The notes under the pieces are model-generated. The model saw only the letters and a list, made by a program, of their open reading frames with translations. It ran no database searches and was not told the origin of the DNA. Shown here piece after piece: positions 7,091-12,163 of a stretch of DNA of 12,163 nt. Numbering within the stretch: the first letter of the stretch is position 1; each line of letters begins with the position of its first letter. The stretch lies in contig JAGMBH010000061.1 of the NCBI GenBank assembly GCA_023129815.1, forward strand, positions 1 to 12,163, read 5' to 3'. This DNA is from Dehalococcoidia bacterium. GTDB taxonomy: Bacteria; Chloroflexota; Dehalococcoidia; GIF9; AB-539-J10. The translations under genes and the position numbers were made by a program.

Positions 7091-8326
7091 ATGATTATCC
7101 GGTGGCTCAGTGCTTCCAGATTGTCTATGCAACGCCTGGGTTTTTGTAAGGCAGTGCTGGCCTTTTCGAGACTGGCGAGAAGCTCAGGACAGATGGCTGA
7201 TATACTCCAAGCAAGACTAGAGGAGCAAAAATTTACCGTACCATACGATGAAGCACGCGCCACTTGGCTGAAAGGCCTAGACAGAAGTGCCGAGTCGAAC
7301 CCTCACAGCTTAATAGGCCTACAAAAATTGTACATCTACGGTCATCCCTCGCGAGCAGGCTGGCTCTCTCGTCTCGCCTTTAGGGAATATGTAGAATACC
7401 TGCCCCGAAAGCTTGGCTTAGTCACAGGATCATACGAGATTACGGATATGGGCCAAGTCCTTTCTCATGGACTAATGTCAACGGAGCAGCGCGAAGCATT
7501 CAACCGTCCTTCAACTTCAAATCCGCTGATCTTGCAGCGCGGGGAGCAGATATTCTTCCTGTACAATTTGCTCGCTGCAGATGGAGATTTCCTGTTACCT
7601 TTCTGTGGGGCGCTTCTGAATCAGTTTGGTGACGGCAGTTTCAACTATCTCGATGTTGGTTCCCTTGTTCCCGCTACAATGGAAAACATTCTAAGCAAGT
7701 TCTCTGGGTCTGCATACACACGCTCTGACCGAGAGCAAATGAAGAGACTTGAATCAGCAAGAGAAACGATTCTTAAGAATATAGAGGAAAAAGCTGAAGA
7801 GAAGGGATCGGGTTCTAGACGGGAGCAAACGACAATTCCTCGCTTGGAATGGCTAGTTGACGTGGGGGCTGTGGAGCGCGTTGAGTCTAGAACATGGCGC
7901 TTTACTGAAGCGGGCCTGAAGCTAACCGAGCTGACACAGGCCTATGAAGCGGAGATGGCGAAGAGCTACCCGGAAAACGTGATGGCCGCCATCTTGAATT
8001 TGTGGTTCTTTGGATATGTCAGTCGCGCCTATGGCTACATGCCCTCTCAAAACGTGGGACGGGACAAATTCATGCCTTTTGTCTGGCCAGCATACCAGCA
8101 GTTAGCAGGAGTCGGAAGTTATTGCCTTTTACGACCTTTGCTTCTTTACGCAAACATACTGAGCCTGCATAATCATCAAGGTCTTTTCCTTGAATACGAG
8201 GAGGCAACAAAGCTGCTAGAGGACACCTACCAGTCTGACCCGGCAGCGCTGCAGTATACTATTGATAGGTATAACACTGACTATCAGCTTAGAATCGAGA
8301 GGACTCCCGAAACAAGTGAACGCTGA
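7091..8326 (+). CDS. Unknown-family protein with probable winged-helix domain(s)
   Basis: 411 residues, no family recognised. The ATG at 7091 is 2 nt after the HerA stop; GGAGG at about 7071-7075 is rather far, so a later start (for example the ATG at 7127, codon 13) is possible, as the first 35 residues look poorly conserved in character. Residues about 70-125 (LYIYGHPSRAGWLSRLAFRE...LVTGSYEITDMGQVL) and about 245-282 (TIPRLEWLVDVGAVERVESR followed by TWRFTEAGLKLTEL) have the helix-turn-helix plus beta-wing rhythm of winged helices. A charged, coiled-coil-prone stretch (about 215-245, REQMKRLESARETI...EEKAEEKG) separates them. The C-terminal 120 residues are helical and aromatic-rich. Its invariable-looking position between the HerA motor and the radical SAM gene suggests a specificity or adaptor subunit, but that is inference. 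Confidence 0.7.
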   Translation: MIIRWLSASRLSMQRLGFCKAVLAFSRLARSSGQMADILQARLEEQKFTVPYDEARATWLKGLDRSAESNPHSLIGLQKLYIYGHPSRAGWLSRLAFREYVEYLPRKLGLVTGSYEITDMGQVLSHGLMSTEQREAFNRPSTSNPLILQRGEQIFFLYNLLAADGDFLLPFCGALLNQFGDGSFNYLDVGSLVPATMENILSKFSGSAYTRSDREQMKRLESARETILKNIEEKAEEKGSGSRREQTTIPRLEWLVDVGAVERVESRTWRFTEAGLKLTELTQAYEAEMAKSYPENVMAAILNLWFFGYVSRAYGYMPSQNVGRDKFMPFVWPAYQQLAGVGSYCLLRPLLLYANILSLHNHQGLFLEYEEATKLLEDTYQSDPAALQYTIDRYNTDYQLRIERTPETSER

Positions 8327-9557
8327 TACCGTGGGGAATAAGCACCTATTAGGACTCGATACAGCCAGAGACCTTGGCATTCTACTCAGAAGACCGAGAC
8401 GAGTATTACTTGTAGAGCCTGCTTACAAAGTCAAATACCCCCCGCTTGGACTTATGAAAATATCTACTTACCACAAGCAACAAGGGGATGAAGTAAAGTC
8501 TTGGAAAGGTATGAATAGAGAGCTTAGGAACCAAAAATGGGATGTCATCTATATTGCCACTATGTTTACATTCCAGTGGAATATCACAGTAAAGACCATC
8601 AAATTCTATCAAAGAAATAAGACAAACAAGGATATTAAGGTGGGAGGAATTCTTGCTTTCTTGTTAGAGGATGAGTTACGAGAGGAAACTGGAGTAACAC
8701 CTTTCCACAGCCTAGGATGCGGACTATGGAAGGAGGTTGATAGACTGGCGCCAGATTATCATCTATTTGACAGCATACACGACTATTATATAAATGACGC
8801 AAGTATTGGATATATGACCAAAGGATGTCCAAATCACTGCCCATATTGTGCAGTGCCCAAATTAGAACCTGAATATGTTGATTTTATACCCTTGGAAAAA
8901 CAAATCGCCCCTGAGAAGAAAGACTTGCTGCTCCTCGATAATAATGTTCTGGCGTCCTCAGAATTCCCAAAAATAATACAGGAAATAAAGAAGTATGGAT
9001 TCTATAAAGGGGCTAAGTTCAAAGGTAGACTTCGTTATGTTGACTTTAACCAGGGAGTAGATGCAAAACTGCTCACCGAAGAGAAAATGAGACTTTTAAG
9101 TGAGATAGCTATTAAGCCTCTGAGGATAGCTTTCGACCATATTGAACTCAAAAGACTATATATAGAGAAGATACGCTATGCTTACAGATATGGGATTAAG
9201 CAATTATCCAACTTCATACTATTTAACTATAACGATACCCCCGACGACTTCTATGAAAGATTACGAATAAACATTGAACTAAATGAGGAATTGGGCTTAA
9301 GCATTTTCTCCTTCCCAATGAAATTTATTCCACTGGATGCGAAGGATAGAAAGTATGTTAATAATCCTCATTGGACTAAGCAGCAATTGAGAGGCGTACA
9401 ATGCATTTTAAATGCTACGCATGGTGTAGTAGGTCCCAAAAGGCCGTTCTTTGAGAAGGCTTTTGGAAGGGATGTGAATGAATTCAAATACAACATAGAG
9501 CAACCCGAAGAACATATTCTCCACCGAGAGAAAATGAAACCATATCTCCAACTCTAG
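8316..9557 (+). CDS. Radical SAM protein with B12-binding-like N-terminal domain
   Basis: 413 residues from the GTG at 8316, which overlaps the previous gene by 11 nt; a TTG at 8262 and a GTG at 8331 are alternatives. Residues 29-115 (RVLLVEPAYKVKYPPLGLMK...) have the beta-alpha rhythm of the cobalamin-binding-like domain found before many radical SAM cores, but lack the DxHxxG cobalamin-ligand motif. The iron-sulfur motif is TKGCPNHCPYC, with C171, C175 and C178 as the CxxxCxxC cluster ligands. LLLLDNNVLAS and LRIAFDHIE fit later strands of the barrel. The gene is visibly richer in A/T than its upstream neighbours, suggesting a different origin. The substrate is unknown; it is not a viperin (see rejected items). 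Overlap with the preceding gene argues for membership of the operon. Confidence 0.8.
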   Translation: MNADTVGNKHLLGLDTARDLGILLRRPRRVLLVEPAYKVKYPPLGLMKISTYHKQQGDEVKSWKGMNRELRNQKWDVIYIATMFTFQWNITVKTIKFYQRNKTNKDIKVGGILAFLLEDELREETGVTPFHSLGCGLWKEVDRLAPDYHLFDSIHDYYINDASIGYMTKGCPNHCPYCAVPKLEPEYVDFIPLEKQIAPEKKDLLLLDNNVLASSEFPKIIQEIKKYGFYKGAKFKGRLRYVDFNQGVDAKLLTEEKMRLLSEIAIKPLRIAFDHIELKRLYIEKIRYAYRYGIKQLSNFILFNYNDTPDDFYERLRINIELNEELGLSIFSFPMKFIPLDAKDRKYVNNPHWTKQQLRGVQCILNATHGVVGPKRPFFEKAFGRDVNEFKYNIEQPEEHILHREKMKPYLQL

Positions 9558-9691
9558 CACTCATCCTGAAAGACAAACATTCCCAATCCCTACTCTTCTT
9601 AGCCCTTTTACCACTTGCCAGGCATCCCTCACCGCTTAGGTTAGTAAGTAAACTGCTGTTTATGTTAAGGGAATTGTTTTGATCCCCTTGC
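9558..9691. other. Intergenic stretch after the radical SAM gene
   Basis: No gene is seen. A TAAAC-TGCT-GTTTA inverted repeat lies at about 9649-9662, with no T-run, so it is not a convincing terminator for the operon. Confidence 0.25.
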
Positions 9692-9785
9692 TTGCTAGCA
9701 TTTCTTCAATATATCTTCGATGGCAGCCGACATCTTAGTCGTTAGTCAATAGTCCTGAAGTCAAAGGAGCTTGCTTATGCCACGT
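9692..9785. repeat. 94-bp direct repeat, left copy
   Basis: This stretch aligns without gaps to 11529-11622; I count 13 differences by eye, and the last 30 positions are identical. It includes TAGTC heptamers and an AAAGGAG followed 7 nt later by ATGCCACGT. On the minus strand the end reads MSAAIEDILKKC-stop, the likely C-terminal tail of the decayed DUF488-like gene. Confidence 0.75.
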
Positions 9786-9792
9786 TTGTGGA

Positions 9793-9807
9793 GGGGGACT
9801 CACCCCC
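9793..9807. repeat. Stem-loop GGGGG-ACTCA-CCCCC
   Basis: A 5-bp all-GC stem with a 5-nt loop sits just after the 94-bp repeat and is followed by an imperfect CCTCTCCC / GGGAAAGG inverted repeat at about 9814-9836. It has no T-run. It is part of the dispersed-repeat patchwork rather than a gene terminator. Confidence 0.35.
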
Positions 9808-9848
9808 ACCTAGCCTCTCCCTTGACGGGAAAGGGGACAGGTCTTTTT

Positions 9849-9880
9849 GAGATTGCTTCGGCTATGCCTCGCAATGACAA
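9849..9880. repeat. REP/MITE-like element, 'GAGATTGCTTCG...CGCAATGACA' type
   Basis: An imperfect hairpin: ATTGC near the left end pairs with GCAAT near the right, with GCTTCGGC / GCCTCGC-type inner pairing. Related copies lie at 11685-11720, 11814-11839 (truncated) and 11895-11930 (variant). In my experience such short palindromic elements are scattered through several bacterial phyla. Confidence 0.65.
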
Positions 9881-9956
9881 TAGGGCAGCGCCTCGGAATG
9901 ACAACTACATATTTGCGGTAGCCACCTTGACGGAATCCACCCAGGGTATCGCCCAT

Positions 9957-10010
9957 TTAGTCAACAGTCATTAGTCCAGAAGTCGATAGTCCTGACCTCC
10001 TGACTGAGTC
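9957..10010. repeat. Degenerate TAGTC heptamer tract
   Basis: AGTC recurs about every 7 nt (TTAGTC, CAGTC, TTAGTC, GAAGTC, ATAGTC, then a looser CTGAC run). Shorter tracts of the same kind lie at 9735-9763 and 11571-11601. It resembles the short tandem heptamer repeats of cyanobacterial genomes. It lies inside the decayed DUF488-like gene. Confidence 0.5.
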
Positions 10011-10156
10011 TTTATCCAGGCACTTTACTTTTGGGGAAACGACAAACATCCACAACAAAGGTGATGTTATGCTCCTTTAGGAGTGATACTAAACCAGCAA
10101 ACTTCCTGCCTCCGTAGCCAATAGTGAAAATTGCTTGACAAATAGAAAAGGGAACT

Positions 10157-10183
10157 TTGAGGATTTTACCTCAACGATTGAGG
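10157..10183. promoter_or_regulatory. TTGAGG / CCTCAA / TTGAGG repeat, possible operator or attenuator
   Basis: TTGAGG, six bases, CCTCAA, CGA, TTGAGG: the last two form a perfect 6-bp hairpin with a 3-nt loop, and the first could pair alternatively with the middle. It lies between the left DUF488 remnant and the Panacea gene, about 210 nt upstream of the latter. It also leads into the 13-base TGAGGCAGATTTA that recurs after the toxin gene. Confidence 0.3.
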
Positions 10184-10290
10184 CAGATTTAGATGGAAGA
10201 TAAAGCTCAGAGAGGGAAATTCAAACTTTTGTTGGATCTTTCCCAAAAGTTTTATCATCGATGACAAATTGCTATTGACGCTGAGGCATC

Positions 10291-10342
10291 TTGATGATAT
10301 GGTAGTTATAAGTAGTATATAGGAGCCTGAATACTTAAGTAT
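10291..10342 (+). promoter_or_regulatory. Putative promoter and palindromic operator of the Panacea-PemK pair
   Basis: TTGATG (10291-10296) and TATATA (10316-10321, 19-nt spacer) are a weak promoter candidate. At 10331-10342 lies a perfect 12-bp palindrome, ATACTTAAGTAT, about 50 nt before the antitoxin start. Type II toxin-antitoxin operons commonly repress themselves through such a palindrome. The palindrome is certain; its function is inferred. Confidence 0.35.
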
Positions 10343-10391
10343 AAATCCCTCCCTAGTAAGCTATTGAGCGTTAGAACTTGAGAGGAAATGG

Positions 10392-11018
10392 ATGAGAGCC
10401 GATTTGCGAGATGTCATTCTCTACCTAGTCTATAACGCCAAATACTCTCCTACAAAGACTTCCCTTATGAAGCTTGTCTACTTGGCTGACTATTATTACT
10501 GGCAACTTCATGGCGAGCAGATGACAGATTGCAAATATGAACTTGGCAATTACGGCGTTTTCTGCTCCGACATTCCGAATACGGCAGAATCCATGGATAA
10601 ACGCGAATTGAAGCTAACGATGTTCCTTTTTGGCTCTGGCTATCAGCTAAATTACCTGCAAGGGCCTGAGCCTGCTGCTCAATTTGAATTAACCGATGAT
10701 TGCCTACAAGCTCTCAATAAGGTTATTGCTAAGCACAGTGGGCAAAGTCTACCTGCCCTGAAACGGTCCCATCACCAGACGGAGCCGCTGCAAGCTGTAA
10801 AGGTTAAAGGGGGAAAATTAGACATGTCAAAAATACAAGTTAAGCCCAGAATTAAGGAGCACCCACATATGAAAGAGCTTCAAAAGCATATCCTAGGAAT
10901 GGATCTTATCATCAAGGGTTCTCCTGAGGAGCGGGCAGAGCAGCGGCAACAGATAATGACAGCACTCTCTATAGCGCGGAAGCGAGCCAATACAGCAAGG
11001 CTTAGGGTTAATGAGTAA
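10392..11018 (+). CDS. Panacea-domain (SocA-like, DUF4065) antitoxin
   Basis: 208 residues, ATG at 10392 with GAGAGG 8-13 nt upstream. The first 65 residues hold the Panacea signature: a helix DVILYLVYNA, then TSLMKLVYLADYYYWQLHGE (23-42) and YELGNYGVFCSDI (49-61), as in the proteolytic adaptor SocA and the broadly paired PanA antitoxins. The C-terminal part (about 115-208) is basic and helical (LKRSHHQTEP, VKGGKLDMSKIQVKPRIKEH) and is probably what contacts the toxin. The stop is 2 nt before the toxin start, the expected antitoxin-first arrangement. The domain assignment is firm. Neutralisation of the adjacent toxin is inferred from gene order. Confidence 0.85.
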   Translation: MRADLRDVILYLVYNAKYSPTKTSLMKLVYLADYYYWQLHGEQMTDCKYELGNYGVFCSDIPNTAESMDKRELKLTMFLFGSGYQLNYLQGPEPAAQFELTDDCLQALNKVIAKHSGQSLPALKRSHHQTEPLQAVKVKGGKLDMSKIQVKPRIKEHPHMKELQKHILGMDLIIKGSPEERAEQRQQIMTALSIARKRANTARLRVNE

Positions 11019-11020
11019 GT

Positions 11021-11455
11021 GTGTCTATTAAGAACGCCTTTTCTCGTCTTGGTATTACTGGACGCAAGGTTCAGCGCGGTGAGATATATTTAATTGCTGA
11101 TGATCTCATCGTGTTGCCAGAAACACGGCTCCCTTCAAAGCCTGGGCGGGAACTGCACGAAAACAGACCCGTTTTAATTCTCCAAACCAACCTCGATAAT
11201 GATGACCCCCTTTATCTCACTATCCTTGCAGCGCCTCTTTCCCATAGGGTTGACCTGCAAGATCAGAGGGATTTCAAATTATCCGCTGGGCAGGCTGGTT
11301 TGGAGCATGACAGTATAGTTCAGTTGGGTTTGACTCAGCCTGTTCTTAAGATAGCCCTGCAAGGAGAAGCCTTAGGAAAAGTGGACGACATAACGATGAA
11401 TGATATTGATGCTGTGCTTGCAGCGAATTTAGGATTGATTGAGAGACCTCGATAA
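11021..11455 (+). CDS. PemK/MazF-family mRNA-interferase-like toxin
   Basis: 144 residues, GTG start at 11021, 2 nt after the antitoxin stop. It carries the family's barrel strands in order: VQRGEIYLI (17-25), RPVLILQ (49-55), LTILAAPLSHRV (65-76), then DFKLSAGQAGLEHDSIVQLG with the downstream Q-P-V-L-K-I, and the C-terminal helix LGKVDDITMNDIDAVLAANL. MazF/PemK proteins cut single-stranded RNA at short sequences. The N-terminal RGEIY is slightly different from the usual RGDIW/RGEVW, and a spacer of about 20 residues precedes RPVLIL. The pairing with a Panacea antitoxin rather than an AbrB-type MazE or a CcdA-like partner is unusual. It appears intact. Confidence 0.85.
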   Translation: MSIKNAFSRLGITGRKVQRGEIYLIADDLIVLPETRLPSKPGRELHENRPVLILQTNLDNDDPLYLTILAAPLSHRVDLQDQRDFKLSAGQAGLEHDSIVQLGLTQPVLKIALQGEALGKVDDITMNDIDAVLAANLGLIERPR

Positions 11456-11528
11456 CTTTAATTTAACTCGCTGTGATTTTAACGCTAGCTCGACGCCTGA
11501 GGCAGATTTATGCCAAGACTAAAGCCAT

Positions 11529-11622
11529 TTGCTAGTGTTCTTGCACTATATCCTCCATGGCGGCCGGCATCTTAGTCATTAGTCAATAGTCACGAAGTCA
11601 AAGGAGCTTGCTTATGCCACGT
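11529..11622. repeat. 94-bp direct repeat, right copy
   Basis: Partner of 9692-9785. The tail on the minus strand reads MPAAMEDIVQEH-stop, parallel to the left copy's MSAAIEDILKKC-stop; the changes are mostly conservative, suggesting it was once coding. Confidence 0.75.
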
Positions 11623-11684
11623 CATTTCCAAAGAAATCCTAAATCCTAATATCTAAATCCTAAACAAATTCAAAACTCAAAACT

Positions 11685-11720
11685 GAGATTGCTTCGTCAC
11701 TTCGCTCCTCGCAATGACAA
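11685..11720. repeat. REP/MITE-like element, second copy
   Basis: GAGATTGCTTCG ... CGCAATGACAA with inner GTCACTTCGCTCC; the same family as 9849-9880. It is preceded by an A/T-rich tract with repeated AAATCCTAA-like units (11636-11684), another common filler repeat. Confidence 0.65.
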
Positions 11721-11778
11721 CTACATATTTGTGGTAGCCACCATTGCGAAATCCACCTAACGTTTCACCCTCACCTAA

Positions 11779-11799
11779 CCTCTCCCTTCGAGGGAGAGG
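11779..11799. repeat. Perfect 9-bp palindromic stem-loop
   Basis: CCTCTCCCT-TCG-AGGGAGAGG, followed by GGACAGC. The left block has a decayed version at about 9814-9836 with the same ACCTAGCCTCTCCC / GGGGACAG surroundings, so it is a repeat-family member. The absence of a T-run argues against a terminator. Confidence 0.6.
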
Positions 11800-11813
11800 G
11801 GACAGCTAATTCT

Positions 11814-11839
11814 GAGATTGCTTCGCTTCCGCTTCGCGG
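11814..11839. repeat. REP/MITE-like element, truncated copy
   Basis: It starts as GAGATTGCTTCGC and then runs TTCCGCTTCGCGG without reaching the CAATGACA end. A CTATC/GATAG plus GTCAGCC/GGCTGAC hairpin with a 3-nt bulge follows (11842-11879). Confidence 0.45.
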
Positions 11840-11894
11840 AACTATCCTAGTCAGCCGAACTTCCGGGGGCTGACGATAGGAAGAAAGTGAAAAG

Positions 11895-11930
11895 GAGATT
11901 CTTTGGTCGCTTTGTTCCCTCAGAATGACA
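11895..11930. repeat. REP/MITE-like element, 'GAGATTCTTTGG...CAGAATGACA' variant
   Basis: Same architecture as the other elements but with GATTC/GAATG-type ends; the hairpin is imperfect. Confidence 0.5.
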
Positions 11931-12065
11931 GGGAGCGCGCGGTACAGGGCTTCAGTTCACCACAATGACTTTATTGTATTCCGACACAGTGCTTTCAGGG
12001 AATGACGAATAGCAACAACAAAGGCAATGTTGTGCTGTTGTAGAAGTGCTACGAGGGCACCTATC

Positions 12066-12163
12066 TTACCCCAAGTCTTTTATTAACTCTTCTGCGGAGT
12101 CGAAAGTCTTGACCCGACCAGCCTTGATATCCTCACTAGCTTCCTTCTCCGCCTCCTGCCACT
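12066..12163 (-). CDS. C-terminal tail of a probable AbrB/MazE-type antitoxin (partial)
   Basis: A minus-strand frame enters from the right edge and ends at TAA 12068-12066, giving 32 codons: WQEAEKEASEDIKAGRVKTF then DSAEELIKDLG. Tails of the form 'EAxxDIxAGRVxxFDSxEExIxxL' are common at the C-terminus of AbrB/MazE/SpoVT-type antitoxins, where they contact the toxin. The DNA-binding N-terminus lies outside the window. The DUF488-like remnant begins about 10 nt upstream of this stop in another frame, so the original operon was probably antitoxin then DUF488 gene. The family call rests on a short tail and could equally be another antitoxin class. Confidence 0.5.
   Translation of the reverse strand, partial: WQEAEKEASEDIKAGRVKTFDSAEELIKDLG

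Larger units (their letters stand above)
9692..10148 (-). pseudogene. DUF488-family pseudogene, left copy
   Basis: On the minus strand, residues FTIGYGGRKFAGLVSLLKEH then NITFVVDVCRFPKS (about 10134-10012) match the N-terminus of DUF488 proteins ('IGxxxxxxxxFlxLLkxxgIxxlVDVRxxPxS'). After a TAA and a stretch of TAGTC heptamers, the central DUF488 motif follows as DTLGGFRQGGYRKYV (9950-9906), then a repeat element, and finally a possible tail at the left end. There is no start codon in frame and there are several stops, so the gene is dead. The usual Arg of VDVR is Cys here. DUF488 function is not established; many members sit in operons with small regulatory or antitoxin genes, as the decayed right copy does here. 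Confidence 0.6.
11529..12079 (-). pseudogene. DUF488-family pseudogene, right copy
   Basis: On the minus strand, GKIGALVALLQQHNIAFVVA (12079-12020) parallels the left copy's RKFAGLVSLLKEHNITFVVD, and TLGGFRNGGYHKYV (11763-11720) parallels its central motif. The first conserved block (TIGYGG) is missing, and the frame is broken between blocks by repeat elements (11760-11950). The REP-like insertion begins at the same base after GGYxKYV as in the left copy, so it predates the duplication. The remnant lies directly behind the antitoxin-like gene that runs off the window. Confidence 0.5.

Noticed and set aside
1483..9557. Known BREX or DISARM locus
   Set aside because: There is no PglZ, PglX, BrxC/PglY, DrmA, DrmB or methyltransferase in the window; only single component types are shared. 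Genes outside the window could still change this.
8316..9557. Viperin (antiviral radical SAM nucleotide cyclase-like enzyme)
   Set aside because: Viperins carry CNYKCGFC-type clusters near the N-terminus and lack a B12-like leading domain; here the cluster is GCPNHCPYC at about residue 170.
9777..9974. Plus-strand small open frame after the conserved ATG
   Set aside because: Its sequence is made of dispersed repeat elements and differs from the right copy after a few codons, so it is not supported as a protein.
9735..10010. CRISPR array
   Set aside because: The repeated units are only about 7 nt, degenerate and without uniform spacers; no cas gene is present.

Overview
This looks like a bacterial chromosome segment in which a core metabolic gene borders an accessory, defence-island-like region. 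The lineage is not proven. The end of an aspartate-semialdehyde dehydrogenase, a small Lys/Glu/Ala-rich helical protein, and dispersed elements ending in CGCAATGACA with degenerate TAGTC heptamers resemble what I know of Dehalococcoidia/Chloroflexota genomes, but that is a guess from style.

Region 1 (1-1480), boundary zone: the 3' end of asd, then three tRNA-3'-half-like sequences at about 158-192, 667-739 and 1264-1336. Between them lie a minus-strand HicB-type antitoxin with a degraded HicA tail behind it and a minus-strand 91-residue amphipathic protein. Repeated tRNA 3' ends beside a core gene are what repeated integration at a tRNA gene leaves behind. No integrase is in the window.

Region 2 (1483-9557), a tight plus-strand run of seven genes: two paralogous BrxD-like (DUF2791) P-loop ATPases, a single-motif PLD-like protein, a third P-loop ATPase, a HerA/DUF87-type hexameric ATPase, a 410-residue protein of unknown family with a probable winged helix, and a radical SAM protein whose start overlaps the preceding gene. 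Gaps range from an 11-nt overlap to 45 nt, so it reads as one operon. The mix of BREX-type ATPases, a HerA motor and a PLD-type possible nuclease suggests anti-phage or anti-plasmid defence. None of the core genes of BREX (PglX, PglZ, BrxC/PglY) or DISARM (DrmA, DrmB, methylase) is present. A plausible model is that the BrxD-like and third ATPases sense or load on DNA, HerA translocates, and the PLD protein cuts. The unknown winged-helix protein and the radical SAM enzyme are the least explained parts. I recognise no named system with this set, so it is the best candidate here for an undescribed one.

Region 3 (9558-12163): a Panacea-domain antitoxin followed by a PemK/MazF-like toxin (10392-11455), bracketed by two decayed minus-strand copies of the same DUF488-like gene. 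Both copies carry the same repeat-element insertion and TAGTC heptamers, and both include a 94-bp direct repeat. The window ends inside a minus-strand gene whose C-terminus resembles an AbrB/MazE-type antitoxin.
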